A DNA stretch of 64,000 nucleotides from Zavarzinia compransoris. Lineage in GTDB: Bacteria > Pseudomonadota > Alphaproteobacteria > Zavarziniales > Zavarziniaceae. Positions within the stretch are counted from its first letter, which is position 1; each line of letters starts with the position of its first letter. Where the stretch lies: assembly GCF_003173055.1 (NCBI RefSeq), contig NZ_QGLF01000003.1, positions 62,001 to 126,000 on the forward strand, written 5' to 3'. A model generated the notes under the pieces. It saw only the letters and a program-made list of their open reading frames with translations, searched no databases and was not told the origin of the DNA. This document shows, one piece after another, positions 34,020 to 44,042 of this stretch. Position numbers and translations under genes: made by a program.

Positions 34020-34042
34020 GACACCGTTCCCAAAACGGTGTC
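34020..34042. promoter_or_regulatory. inverted repeat in the upstream region of DUF1302 copy D
   Basis: GACACCGTT-CCCAA-AACGGTGTC, 9-bp perfect arms. It lies 88 bases before the DUF1302 start in the 301-base gap 33933-34233. It could be an operator or a leader hairpin. Apart from it and the palindrome at 34136, the gap shows no gene. Confidence 0.45.
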
Positions 34043-34135
34043 AAGTCTTGTGCATTGGGGCGATCCGTTACTGCGCCGCAAACAGTGGCGGATCTGCAAC
34101 AGCGGCCAAAATGGGCGACAGCACAGGCACTTAGC

Positions 34136-34162
34136 CTGACTGTTTGTCTGACAAACAGTCAG
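34136..34162. promoter_or_regulatory. 27-bp perfect palindrome upstream of the DUF1302/DUF1329 unit
   Basis: CTGACTGTTTGTC-T-GACAAACAGTCAG has 13-bp perfect arms and one central base. It lies about 200 bases before the DUF1302 copy D start and 72 bases after the end of the SMP-30 gene. The core TTGTC-T-GACAA fits a GntR/FadR-type operator, and the full size would also suit a TetR dimer pair. A terminator role for the SMP-30 gene is less likely, as the palindrome has no T-run and no usable loop. Confidence 0.7.
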
Positions 34163-34233
34163 TTGCGACGAATCGGCGCAGGCCCTCCACCGCCCGAGAA
34201 TACACCCATATCGGATTGAAAACCGCCCACCCC

Positions 34234-35151
34234 TCACCCGTGATGCAGGGCGAGGCCGCGCCGGGGCCAGTCGACGGCGACGAGCTGGCCCGTGCCCGAC
34301 AGGGTGATATAGGCGGTGCGAAGCTCCGGCCCGCCGAAGCAGATATTGGTGGTCAGGGGGTCCGGCATCTGCACATGGGCGACGGCGCTGCCGTCCGGCG
34401 CGACGGTGGTGATGCCGCCGTTGACCAGTGTGGCGACGCAGACATGGCCCTCGCCGTCGACGGCAAGACTGTCGAACAGGTTGAGGCCGCCGGGCGCCAG
34501 CAGCAAGGCCCCCGGATGGCCGAGAAGCCCGGGCGCGCCGCCGATCTGCCCCGGCCCCGTGACCTCGAAGGCCCAGACCCGGCCGGTGAAAGTCTCGGCG
34601 ACATAGAGCTTCGTCCCGTCCGGCGACAGGCCGATGCCGTTCGGCGCCTGCAGGGGGAAGATCGCCTCGGTGATGAAGCTGCCGTCCGCCTTGGCATAGA
34701 AGACGCCGGTGGTGTCGCGGTCGCGCGCCCGCGACTTGCCGTGATCGGTGAACCAGAAGCCGCCGTGGCCATCGAACACCAGGTCGTTCGGGCCCTTGAG
34801 GGCGATGTCGCCGGCGTGGGTATAAAGCGTCTGGGCCTTGCCGGTGGCTAGGTCCACGCGCTGGATGCAGCCGCCGGCATAATGGTGGGGCTGGTGCCCG
34901 GGGACCAGGATGCCGCCGATGTCGGCGAATTCGAAGCCGCCGTTGTTGCAGACATAGACCGCGCCGTCAGGGCCGAGGGCGGCGCCGTTCGGGCCGCCGC
35001 CCAGGGTCGCGACCACCGTGGCCGCCCCGTCCGGCCGCACCCGGGTCAGGGTGCCGCGCTCGATCTCGACCACGAGAATATCGCCGTCGGGCAGCACGAC
35101 AGGCCCTTCGGGAAAGCGCAGCCCCCCGGCAATGACACGAAATCCGTTCAA
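34234..35151 (-). CDS. SMP-30/gluconolactonase/LRE family lactonase
   Basis: The 305-residue beta-propeller has the family metal-site motifs: FPEGPV with the metal-binding glutamate, GPNDLVFDGHGGFWFTD, LQAPNGIGLSPDGTKLYVAET, and SLAVDGEGHVCVA. Enzymes of this family hydrolyse sugar or other lactones in a calcium- or zinc-dependent way. No signal peptide is seen, so it is probably cytosolic. It lies upstream of, and on the same strand as, the DUF1302/DUF1329 cluster, but a 301-base gap with operator-like repeats separates them, so shared regulation is possible and co-transcription unproven. Confidence 0.87.
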   Translation of the reverse strand: MNGFRVIAGGLRFPEGPVVLPDGDILVVEIERGTLTRVRPDGAATVVATLGGGPNGAALGPDGAVYVCNNGGFEFADIGGILVPGHQPHHYAGGCIQRVDLATGKAQTLYTHAGDIALKGPNDLVFDGHGGFWFTDHGKSRARDRDTTGVFYAKADGSFITEAIFPLQAPNGIGLSPDGTKLYVAETFTGRVWAFEVTGPGQIGGAPGLLGHPGALLLAPGGLNLFDSLAVDGEGHVCVATLVNGGITTVAPDGSAVAHVQMPDPLTTNICFGGPELRTAYITLSGTGQLVAVDWPRRGLALHHG

Positions 35152-35303
35152 TTTGCCCTCCCTCTCGGCATGGCGCGGCCATTTTTATCTTTCCCCGCGC
35201 GCGGCCCACGGTAACGTTGCCGCATCGGGCGCGACAAGCGTACTGATCGATCCTGTCTGATTCCGTTTCCACCGGTCGCCGGCGCCTTGCCCGGCCCGGG
35301 CCG

Positions 35304-36215
35304 ATGGTTTTGCCGATGCTGCGCTCCCGCCTCCTCCTGGCCCGTTCCGCCGCCCTCCTGCTCGGGGCCGGCCTGTTTCTCGCGGCCCGGCCCGCCGCCG
35401 CCGTCGAGGTCGACGCCGGCAACGGCCTGAAGCTCGAGGTCGCCCCCTTCGCCAATTACTGCGCGATGGACGAATCGCAGCCGGCCGAAGCCAACCTGAT
35501 CCGCACCATGACCGCGGCGGTGGGCGATTCGATGCGCGTCGTCCTCGCCTTCGGCGATTGCCAGGAACTGGTGGAATTGCGCCAGGGCCAGCGCCGGCTG
35601 CTGAACCGCTTCGGCCAGATCCTGCTCGTCGCCGGCGGCGGCCAGATCAGCCGCCTGCCCGATTCGCGGCCCGAATTCCTGGCCAAGGTGATCAAGCCCT
35701 TCCCGACCGCGACCCTGGACGAGATCGCCGCCAACGGCGAGGCGCAGTGGAAGGCGAGCCGCCCGGCGGATGCGCCGAAGCCGATCTTCGCCGTCATCGG
35801 CCGGGACGAGATGGCGGTCTATGTCGGCACCACCAGCATGCAGGGCCAGGACAGCAGCCGGACCATGGTCGCCGGCGTTGCCGGCATCAGCCTGCTGCAC
35901 CAGATCCACATGAACGTGAACCTGTTCAGCGCCTATGACGGCAGCGCCGCCGAGGGCGCCAAGGTGCTGGAGGAATTGCGCGCCCAGATGGCCGCCGGCA
36001 TCGCCGACATCCATTTCATCAACGACGACATCGACATGCCCGCCCCCCTGCCCGTGCCCAGCCGCAGCGAATGGCAGGCCATGGGCTCGACCGCGCTGGT
36101 CGGCGCCGTGATCGGCGGGTTGATCGGCGGCATCGGCGCCCTGGCCATCGTCCTGCTGCGCCGGCGCAAGCGCCGCTCGGTCGCCGCGGCCGAAGCTGCC
36201 GAAGCCGGCAGCTGA
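35304..36215 (+). CDS. hypothetical exported protein with C-terminal membrane anchor
   Basis: The 303-residue product has a signal peptide (LLLARSAALLLGAGLFLAARPAAAV), a soluble region of about 220 residues with two cysteines (ANYCAMDE and GDCQELVE), and a C-terminal transmembrane helix (about 262-284) followed by RRRKRRS, a stop-transfer pattern. It would thus sit in the inner membrane with the bulk in the periplasm. The family is not recognised. It is divergent from the SMP-30 gene with 152 bases between, and a second ATG at 35316 is an alternative start. Confidence 0.6.
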   Translation: MVLPMLRSRLLLARSAALLLGAGLFLAARPAAAVEVDAGNGLKLEVAPFANYCAMDESQPAEANLIRTMTAAVGDSMRVVLAFGDCQELVELRQGQRRLLNRFGQILLVAGGGQISRLPDSRPEFLAKVIKPFPTATLDEIAANGEAQWKASRPADAPKPIFAVIGRDEMAVYVGTTSMQGQDSSRTMVAGVAGISLLHQIHMNVNLFSAYDGSAAEGAKVLEELRAQMAAGIADIHFINDDIDMPAPLPVPSRSEWQAMGSTALVGAVIGGLIGGIGALAIVLLRRRKRRSVAAAEAAEAGS

Positions 36216-36316
36216 GCCCCCACCGCCAAAGATACCGGAACGCCTTCCCGAGACTTGATCTCGACCGTCAAGCGCGCGACGCTTGGATTCTCCAAAGTCT
36301 TCAGGGGATTGACGTC

Positions 36317-37117
36317 ATGTTCTCTGGCATCCGGGCATTCACTTCGCTCCGCGTCATCGCGGGCGCCGCGGCGCTGATCGCCGCCATCGGCTTCGGCGCC
36401 GCCGCCGCCACGGCGGAAACCACCGTCCGCATCGGCACCGAAGGGGCCTATCCCCCGTTCAACGAGGTGGACGCCGACGGCAACCTCAAGGGTTTCGACA
36501 TCGATATCGCCAAGGCGCTGTGCGAGAAGATGAAGGTGAAGTGCGAATTCGTCGCGCAGGATTGGGACGGCATCATCCCGGCGCTGCAGGCGAAGAAATA
36601 CGACGCCATCGTCGCCTCCATGTCGATCACGGACGAGCGCAAGAAGCAGGTCGACTTCACCGACAAATATTACAACACCCCGACCCAGTTCGTGGCCGCC
36701 AAGGGCACGGACGTCGGCGATGCCTCGCCCGCCGCGCTGACGGGCAAGAAGCTGGGCGCCCAGGGCTCGACCATCCAGGCCAATATGCTGGAGGCGCTGT
36801 ATAAGGATTCGACCGTGAAGCTCTATGCCACGGTCGACGAGCTTTATGCCGATCTCACCGCCGGCCGCGTCGATGCCGCCCTGGTCGACAAGCTGGTGAC
36901 CGCCACCTGGCTGAAGACCGAGGCCGGCTCCAAGTATGAATTCGTCGGCCCCGCCATGTACGAGCCGCGCGAAATCCTCGGCTTCGGCGTCGGCATCGCG
37001 GTCCGCAAGGGCGACGATGCGCTGCGCCTCGCCTTCAACAAGGCGATCGCCGAAATCCTGGCCGACGGCACCTACAAGGCCATCAACGACAAGTATTTCC
37101 CCTTCTCGATCTATTGA
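36317..37117 (+). CDS. amino-acid ABC transporter substrate-binding protein (ArtJ/HisJ-like)
   Basis: The 266-residue protein has a signal peptide (about 1-34, ending ATAETT) and a periplasmic binding protein class 3 fold: RIGTEGAYPPFNEVDADG, GFDIDIAKALCEKM, DWDGIIPALQAKKYDAIVASMSIT, VDFTDKYYNTPTQFV, and ITDERKKQ, as in lysine/arginine/ornithine- or histidine-binding proteins. AGGGGA lies 9 bases before the ATG. No permease or ATPase gene is adjacent, so it either works with components encoded elsewhere or is an orphan. It converges on the urease accessory gene ureG. Confidence 0.92.
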   Translation: MFSGIRAFTSLRVIAGAAALIAAIGFGAAAATAETTVRIGTEGAYPPFNEVDADGNLKGFDIDIAKALCEKMKVKCEFVAQDWDGIIPALQAKKYDAIVASMSITDERKKQVDFTDKYYNTPTQFVAAKGTDVGDASPAALTGKKLGAQGSTIQANMLEALYKDSTVKLYATVDELYADLTAGRVDAALVDKLVTATWLKTEAGSKYEFVGPAMYEPREILGFGVGIAVRKGDDALRLAFNKAIAEILADGTYKAINDKYFPFSIY

Positions 37118-37141
37118 TCGGGGGAGATCGGTCTGGCGGCG

Positions 37142-37765
<624 letters not shown>

Positions 37766-37786
37766 GGCAGGCCCCCGTCCGTCCGA

Positions 37787-38497
37787 TCAGCCGGCGCCAT
37801 AGCCGTGCAGGCGATCGCCGCCGGCCGCATGCACGCTGGCATTGAAGGAAATGATGATGCGGTCCCGCGTCCCGGCATAGGGCAGCGCCTGATGGGCCAG
37901 CCAGGACGGGAACACGGCGAGTTGCCCCGGCACCGGCGCGACGTCGCGGTGCGGGGGTTGGAGATAGGCATTGCCGACATCGACGAAGGCCCCGCCGAGG
38001 GTGGCGAAGGGCGGGCCGTAGAAACGGGTGACGCCGTTGGCCGCGCCATAGACCGGGTGCGCCGCCCGCTGTTCCGGCGGATCGACCTGGACGACATAGA
38101 CGCCGGACCACGAGCAATTGCCATGGGTATGCACGTCATGGAAGGCGCCGCCATTGCTGCATTGGAACCACATGCCCTTCAGCGACACCTGAAGGTCCAG
38201 GCCCCGGTCCGGCCAATGGCCGTCATTGGCCTGTTCCACCGTATCGTGCAGGCGATCGACGACGAAGCGGACGAAGGCCTGCCAGTCCTTGGCCGTGATC
38301 CGCTGCACGAGATCGTCGTCCGAGGCGAAGAACGGCCCCGACGGGTCCTGGCCGCGCGCCGCCGATTGTTCGGCGCGAAGGACCGCGAAAGTGCGGACCA
38401 GCAGGGCGTTGAACGCCTCCGCCCCCGCCAGCCGGGAAATGCCGAGCGGTACGGGCCACAGGCCGTGAAAGCCGGGGCGAAGCTCGAGGTCGTTCAT
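37787..38497 (-). CDS. 2OG-Fe(II) oxygenase-family protein embedded in the urease operon
   Basis: The 236-residue protein resembles the putative 2OG-Fe(II) oxygenase family typified by TIGR02466/PF13759. Possible iron ligands are in the H-x-H segment at 123-125 (VHTHGNCSWSGVYVV) and the distal His202 in FPSWLAHQALPY, with Arg213 of RDRIIISFNA for the 2-oxoglutarate carboxylate. The N terminus LRPGFHGLWPVPLG is also typical. Its substrate is unknown. It lies between ureF (103 bases upstream) and ureG (21 bases downstream), unlike standard urease operons, so it is probably co-transcribed with them. Confidence 0.78.
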   Translation of the reverse strand: MNDLELRPGFHGLWPVPLGISRLAGAEAFNALLVRTFAVLRAEQSAARGQDPSGPFFASDDDLVQRITAKDWQAFVRFVVDRLHDTVEQANDGHWPDRGLDLQVSLKGMWFQCSNGGAFHDVHTHGNCSWSGVYVVQVDPPEQRAAHPVYGAANGVTRFYGPPFATLGGAFVDVGNAYLQPPHRDVAPVPGQLAVFPSWLAHQALPYAGTRDRIIISFNASVHAAGGDRLHGYGAG

Positions 38498-38600
38498 CCG
38501 CCTGCCCGAAGGCCGCGCCGGGCGGGCCTTTCGAAGATTGATCGTGCCGCCACTATATCGCCCGCCGATTCGCCGTCAATTCGGGCCCCGTCCTTCATGC

Positions 38601-39281
38601 TCATGTCCGGAACAGCCGCGTATACTGGGTTTCATGGCGCATGGCGCAGAGGTCGGAGACCAGCGTCGCCCCGCCCAGCGCCGCGAAGGGATCGGCCGCG
38701 GGATCGAGGGCGGCCGCGCGCCCGGCCGCCGTCTCCACCACCGGCATCAGGGCGGCGATCGCCCGCTGGGCGTCGGTCTGGCCGAGCGGCACCAGGCGCT
38801 GCGCCGCCGAGACCAGATTGGCGGCGAAGCCGTGCAGATAGGCGGTGAGTGCGGCCCGCAGCGGCACGTCATGGGCCGCCGCCAGCGCCCCGACCGCGAC
38901 CGGATAGGCGACATCGGCGGGCAGCGCCGCCAGCACGTCCGCCGGCCAGGCATTTTCCGAAATCAGGCGGAAGGCTGTCCCTTGCGCCAGGGTTTCCACC
39001 TGCCGCTCCCGGGCCGGGGCATTGGCCCGGGCCAGTTCGGCGATGGCGGCAAGGCGGGCGCCGTCGCCCCCCGCGCCATGGGCATGGGCGAAGAAGACCG
39101 CATCGTTCCAGCCGCTGCCGGCGGTCAGCAATTGTTCCAGCCAGTCGATCAGGGCGGCGCGATCCCGCACCCAGCCGCATTCGATGGCCCATTCGAGACC
39201 GTGGGAATGGGTGAAGGCGCCGACCGGATAGGCCGGCGACAGCCACGCCATGAGGCGATAGAGCGCCCCCTCAGTGGTCAT
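38601..39281 (-). CDS. ureF: urease accessory protein UreF
   Basis: The 226-residue all-helical protein has the UreF signature [25 protein letters not shown] near the N terminus (key residues S-P-x-x-P-x-G-x-F-x-x-S-x-G-L-E), [12 protein letters not shown], and the C-terminal [17 protein letters not shown]. It bridges UreD and UreG in the activation complex. The ATG at 39281 overlaps the ureE stop by 11 bases. The open frame further upstream is antisense-like low-complexity sequence from the UreE histidine tail and is not part of the protein. Confidence 0.95.
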   Translation of the reverse strand: MTTEGALYRLMAWLSPAYPVGAFTHSHGLEWAIECGWVRDRAALIDWLEQLLTAGSGWNDAVFFAHAHGAGGDGARLAAIAELARANAPARERQVETLAQGTAFRLISENAWPADVLAALPADVAYPVAVGALAAAHDVPLRAALTAYLHGFAANLVSAAQRLVPLGQTDAQRAIAALMPVVETAAGRAAALDPAADPFAALGGATLVSDLCAMRHETQYTRLFRT

Positions 39282-39876
39282 GCTTGCAGTTCGGCCCGTG
39301 CACATGGCCGTGGTCGTGATCGTGGCTCCCGTGATCATGACCCCCATGATCGTGGCTTCCATGATCGTGGCTTCCGTGATCATGGCCGCAGCAGGCGCTG
39401 TGGTCGTGGCCGTGGTCATGGTGGTCATGATCGTGATGGTCGTGGCCGCCGGCATAGGCCCCGCCTTCGGGATCGAAGGCGGCGTCGATCTTGCTCACGG
39501 TGGCGCCGAGGCCGGTCAGCATGTCCTCGATGACATGGTCCGGGCGGATGCGCAGCGCCTCCGGCAGCAATTGGGTGGGCAGGTGGCGGTTGCCCAGGTG
39601 CCAGGCGATGCGCACCAGGTCGGCCGGGGTTTTCGCCGTCACCTCGACCAGGCGTTCGGGGGCGGCCAGCACGCGGATCACGCCGCCGCCGTCGAGCGCC
39701 AGGCCGTCGCCGTCGTTCAGGGGCACGAGTTCGGCCAGATCGAGCAGGAATTGCTGGCGCCCGGCCGACAGCACGGCCCGGCGGCGCAGCCGGGCGTCGG
39801 AATCCAGCACCACCTCGCCGACGACCGCGTCATCGGCGAAGGACCCCTTGGGCAGGACGGCGGAAGCGCGCTTCAT
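39271..39876 (-). CDS. ureE: urease accessory nickel metallochaperone UreE with long histidine-rich tail
   Basis: The 201-residue protein has the UreE peptide-binding domain (about 1-72: [20 protein letters not shown]) and metal-binding domain (73-140: [13 protein letters not shown], with the conserved nickel-binding GNRH). The tail from residue 145 contains 24 histidines in 57 residues, partly as HDHGS pentads, and could store several nickel ions. Such tails occur in Klebsiella UreE, but this one is long and repetitive. ureF overlaps its 3' end, and ureC lies 90 bases upstream. Confidence 0.96.
   Translation of the reverse strand: MKRASAVLPKGSFADDAVVGEVVLDSDARLRRRAVLSAGRQQFLLDLAELVPLNDGDGLALDGGGVIRVLAAPERLVEVTAKTPADLVRIAWHLGNRHLPTQLLPEALRIRPDHVIEDMLTGLGATVSKIDAAFDPEGGAYAGGHDHHDHDHHDHGHDHSACCGHDHGSHDHGSHDHGGHDHGSHDHDHGHVHGPNCKHDH
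39325..39384 (-). repeat. 15-bp tandem repeats encoding HDHGS pentads in ureE
   Basis: Four 15-base units, variants of CATGATCGTGGCTTC on the plus strand, encode [20 protein letters not shown] (residues 165-184). The array is likely to change in copy number by slippage and so alter nickel-storage capacity. Confidence 0.85.
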
Positions 39877-39966
39877 GATCCTTGATCCTCGAATGAAAGC
39901 TCTGCCCTGTTCTTACGACCGGGAAAGCCGCGCGTCATCAGCGAACGTCACAATTCCCCCGCACCT

Positions 39967-41679
<1,713 letters not shown>

Positions 41680-41680
41680 C

Positions 41681-41986
41681 TCAAAGCCCTCCCATCACGA
41701 GGCCGCGGAAGCCGACGGCCCGGCGCAGCCCCAGGAACGGCACCAGTCGCACGCTGCGGCTCTGCCCCGGCTCGAAGCGGACGGCGGTGCCGGCCGGAAT
41801 GTCCAGCCTGTAACCATGGGCGGCCTGGCGGTCGAAGTCGAGGCCGGCATTGGTCTCGGCGAAATGATAGTGGCTGCCGACCTGGATCGGCCGGTCGCCG
41901 GTATTGGCGACCTCGATCTCGATCGCCTCGGCGCCGGCATTCAGTTCGATCTCGCCTTCGGCGGGAATGATTTCACCCGGGATCAT
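41681..41986 (-). CDS. ureB: urease beta subunit
   Basis: The 101-residue protein has the UreB pattern: [57 protein letters not shown] and the C-terminal [21 protein letters not shown]. It forms the UreABC trimer of trimers with the subunits encoded on either side. The start at 41986 was chosen over 42001 because it matches the family N terminus and has GGGGAAGAG upstream. Confidence 0.97.
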   Translation of the reverse strand: MIPGEIIPAEGEIELNAGAEAIEIEVANTGDRPIQVGSHYHFAETNAGLDFDRQAAHGYRLDIPAGTAVRFEPGQSRSVRLVPFLGLRRAVGFRGLVMGGL

Positions 41987-41997
41987 GGCTCTTCCCC

Positions 41998-42300
41998 TCA
42001 ACGGATCGGCTGATGGACGGTGACGAGCTTGGTGCCATCCGGGAAGGTGGCCTCGACCTGCACGTCGTGGATCATCTCGGGAATGCCGTCCATCACCTGG
42101 TCGCGCGACAGCACGGTGGCGCCCGCCGCCATCAGGTCGGCGACCGTGCGCCCGTCGCGCGCCCCCTCGACCACATAGTCGGTGATCAGGGCGACCGCTT
42201 CCGGATAATTCAGCTTCACGCCCCGCTCCAGGCGCTTCCTCGCCACGATCGCGGCCATGGCGATCAGCAGCTTGTCCTTCTCACGCGGTGTAAGGTTCAT
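41998..42300 (-). CDS. ureA: urease gamma subunit
   Basis: The 100-residue UreA starts [17 protein letters not shown] and contains [25 protein letters not shown] and [20 protein letters not shown], as in typical gamma subunits. ureB begins 11 bases after its stop. Upstream, a 216-base interval with a large palindrome separates it from ureD, so mRNA level or processing may change at this point. Confidence 0.97.
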   Translation of the reverse strand: MNLTPREKDKLLIAMAAIVARKRLERGVKLNYPEAVALITDYVVEGARDGRTVADLMAAGATVLSRDQVMDGIPEMIHDVQVEATFPDGTKLVTVHQPIR

Positions 42301-42399
42301 TTTTCTTGGTCCCTCAAGCGCCGGGCGGGGGCCATGCGGCCCCCTTGGCTCGCTTCGCTAAAGCTGCGCGGGGCCTCAATGGCCCGGTTTTTTTAGCCT

Positions 42400-42495
42400 C
42401 CCCCCTCACCCCGGCCCTCTCCCCCAAGGGGGCGAGGGAGTCGATGCCGCCATCTCCCTCGCCCCCTTTGGGGGAGAGGGCCGGGGTGAGGGGGG
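42400..42495. repeat. large REP-like inverted repeat between ureD and ureA
   Basis: Left arm 42400-42439 and right arm 42455-42495 are complementary over about 40 positions with only one extra A, around a 15-base loop. Arms are built from CCCTCACCCCGGCCCTCTCC and its complement. Near-identical 17-bp direct repeats (GGGGCCTCAATGGCCCG at 42370-42386 and the form with one change at 42492-42508) flank it, and a smaller hairpin (42327-42344) lies beside it. The composition is that of dispersed intergenic palindromes common in high-GC Proteobacteria, probably a non-autonomous element. Confidence 0.85.
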
Positions 42496-42516
42496 CCTCA
42501 ACGGCCCGCATGCCGA

Positions 42517-43371
42517 TCAGATCTGCCATACTCTGGGTACCGGGCGTCCGTCGCGTAAGGGGGCAAGGGCGGCCAGCACCATGCGGCGCAGCGCGGCCCC
42601 CGTGGGCGCCAGCAGGCGCGCGACGATCATACCGTCATAGGCGCTCGCCCCCCAAAGGGCAAAGTGATCCAGGGCATTACGCAATTCTGCCAGTCGCGCC
42701 TCGGCATCCGGCCCGGCATAGACCAGGCTGGCCGAGGCCCGCGCCCCCTGCCCCGTCGCCGCATGGCCGAGCCTGGCCTCGATGTCGCCGCCCAGGGCGA
42801 AGACGTCGGCATAGATCAGGCGCCCGTCGCGGCGGATGCGCCAGGCATCGCGGAAGCGGCCCTTGCGCACCACCTCGCCCCGCGCCGTGCGGCCGAACAC
42901 CACCTGTTCGAGGCCGAGGAAGCGGGCATCGCCCGCCATCTCAACCTGGAGATCGCGGGACAGCGCCGCATCGTCGAAGAAAATGGTTTCCTGGGGCAGC
43001 CATTCGGCCCGGGCCCCGGCCGCCACCGTCAGCCGCGTTTCCAGCCGGGCCGGCAGCGGGCCGATGGCGCGATAGGCCCGTTCGGCAGCCTGCGACGCGA
43101 CGGTGGCCGCAGCCCCCTCGCCCCAGCCGACCGCGGTCGCCAGGCGATCGCCGCCGGTCAGGCCGCCGGAGGTGTTGAGGGTGACCGCCGTCGTCAGGGC
43201 GCCGGCTTCCGGCTTCGGAAACCGGGCCTTGGCGCAGCCCTGCTGGTAGAGATGGCCGAGAACCGTAAGGGCCCCGCGCCGGCGGAAGGTGATCTCCAGG
43301 CACCCCTCCGCGCGGGGGAGCGGAACCTCCGCGGTCTCAGACCATGACGTGTCGGCGAACCTCGGCTTCAT
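42517..43371 (-). CDS. ureD: urease accessory protein UreD
   Basis: The 284-residue beta-helical protein is the UreD scaffold that binds apo-urease and recruits UreF and UreG. Landmarks are LTVLGHLYQQGCAKARFP, LNTSGGLTGGDRL (the strongest family motif), RAYRAIGP, ARAEWLPQETIFFDDAALSR, and RKGRFRDAWRIRRDGRLIYAD. The chosen start overlaps the 3' end of urtE by 35 bases, which couples urease activation to the urea importer operon. A downstream start without overlap would remove about 12 residues not essential to the family. Confidence 0.95.
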   Translation of the reverse strand: MKPRFADTSWSETAEVPLPRAEGCLEITFRRRGALTVLGHLYQQGCAKARFPKPEAGALTTAVTLNTSGGLTGGDRLATAVGWGEGAAATVASQAAERAYRAIGPLPARLETRLTVAAGARAEWLPQETIFFDDAALSRDLQVEMAGDARFLGLEQVVFGRTARGEVVRKGRFRDAWRIRRDGRLIYADVFALGGDIEARLGHAATGQGARASASLVYAGPDAEARLAELRNALDHFALWGASAYDGMIVARLLAPTGAALRRMVLAALAPLRDGRPVPRVWQI

Positions 43372-44032
43372 CCAGTTCGTCCTTCAGGCCCGACAGCACC
43401 ACTTCGCCGCGGTCCATGACCGCCAGCGTCTGCCCCAGTTCATGGGCGAAATCGAAATATTGCTCGACCAGGAGGATGGCCATCTCGCCGCGGTCGCGCA
43501 ACAGTTCGATCACCTTGCCGATATCCTTGATGATCGAGGGCTGGATGCCTTCCGTCGGCTCGTCGAGGACGAGCAGGCGGGGCTTCATGACCAGGGCCCG
43601 GCCGATCGCCAATTGCTGCTGCTGGCCGCCGGACAGGTCGCCGCCGCGCCGCCGCAGCATGGATTTCAGCACCGGGAACAGGTCGAAGATTTCGTCCGGC
43701 ACCTTCCGCTGGCTGCGCGGCAGCACGGCGAAGCCGGTCTCCAGGTTTTCCCGCACCGTCAGCAGCGGGAAGATGTCGCGGCCCTGGGGCACGTAACCGA
43801 TGCCGCGGCGCGCCCGCTCGAAGGGCTTCAGGTGGGTGACGTCCTCGCCTTCCCACAGGATGCGGCCGCGCTTCACCGGCTGGTTGCCGGTGATCGCGCG
43901 CAGCATCGAGGTCTTGCCGACGCCGTTGCGGCCGAGCAGGCAGGTCACCTTGCCGATTTCGGCGCTCAGCGAGACGGTGCGCAGCGCCTGTGCGGCGCCG
44001 TAGAAGAGATCGACCTTTTCGACCGACAGCAT
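43337..44032 (-). CDS. urtE: urea ABC transporter ATP-binding protein UrtE
   Basis: The 231-residue ATPase has Walker A GRNGVGKTS, the Q-loop YVPQGRDIF, signature LSGGQQQQLAIGRAL and Walker B LLVLDEPTEGIQPSI. The glutamine-rich signature and the TEGIQPSI wording are typical of UrtE in Urt systems. With UrtD it powers uptake through the UrtB-UrtC channel. It lies 10 bases after urtD and overlaps ureD. Confidence 0.96.
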   Translation of the reverse strand: MLSVEKVDLFYGAAQALRTVSLSAEIGKVTCLLGRNGVGKTSMLRAITGNQPVKRGRILWEGEDVTHLKPFERARRGIGYVPQGRDIFPLLTVRENLETGFAVLPRSQRKVPDEIFDLFPVLKSMLRRRGGDLSGGQQQQLAIGRALVMKPRLLVLDEPTEGIQPSIIKDIGKVIELLRDRGEMAILLVEQYFDFAHELGQTLAVMDRGEVVLSGLKDELDEAEVRRHVMV

Positions 44033-44042
44033 GGCCCGCCCC

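Noticed and set aside
36269-36285. Inverted repeat CAAGCG-CGCGA-CGCTTG upstream of the amino-acid-binding protein gene
   Set aside because: Short GC-rich repeats of this size are frequent by chance here, and no promoter alignment supports it.
39282-39455. Extension of ureF upstream into a threonine/methionine-rich stretch
   Set aside because: It is the histidine-repeat DNA of ureE read in another frame; the ATG at 39281 gives the normal UreF N terminus.
42370-42394. Terminator on the plus strand (GGGCC-TCAAT-GGCCC followed by T7)
   Set aside because: There is no plus-strand gene upstream; it is part of the repeat element between minus-strand ureD and ureA.
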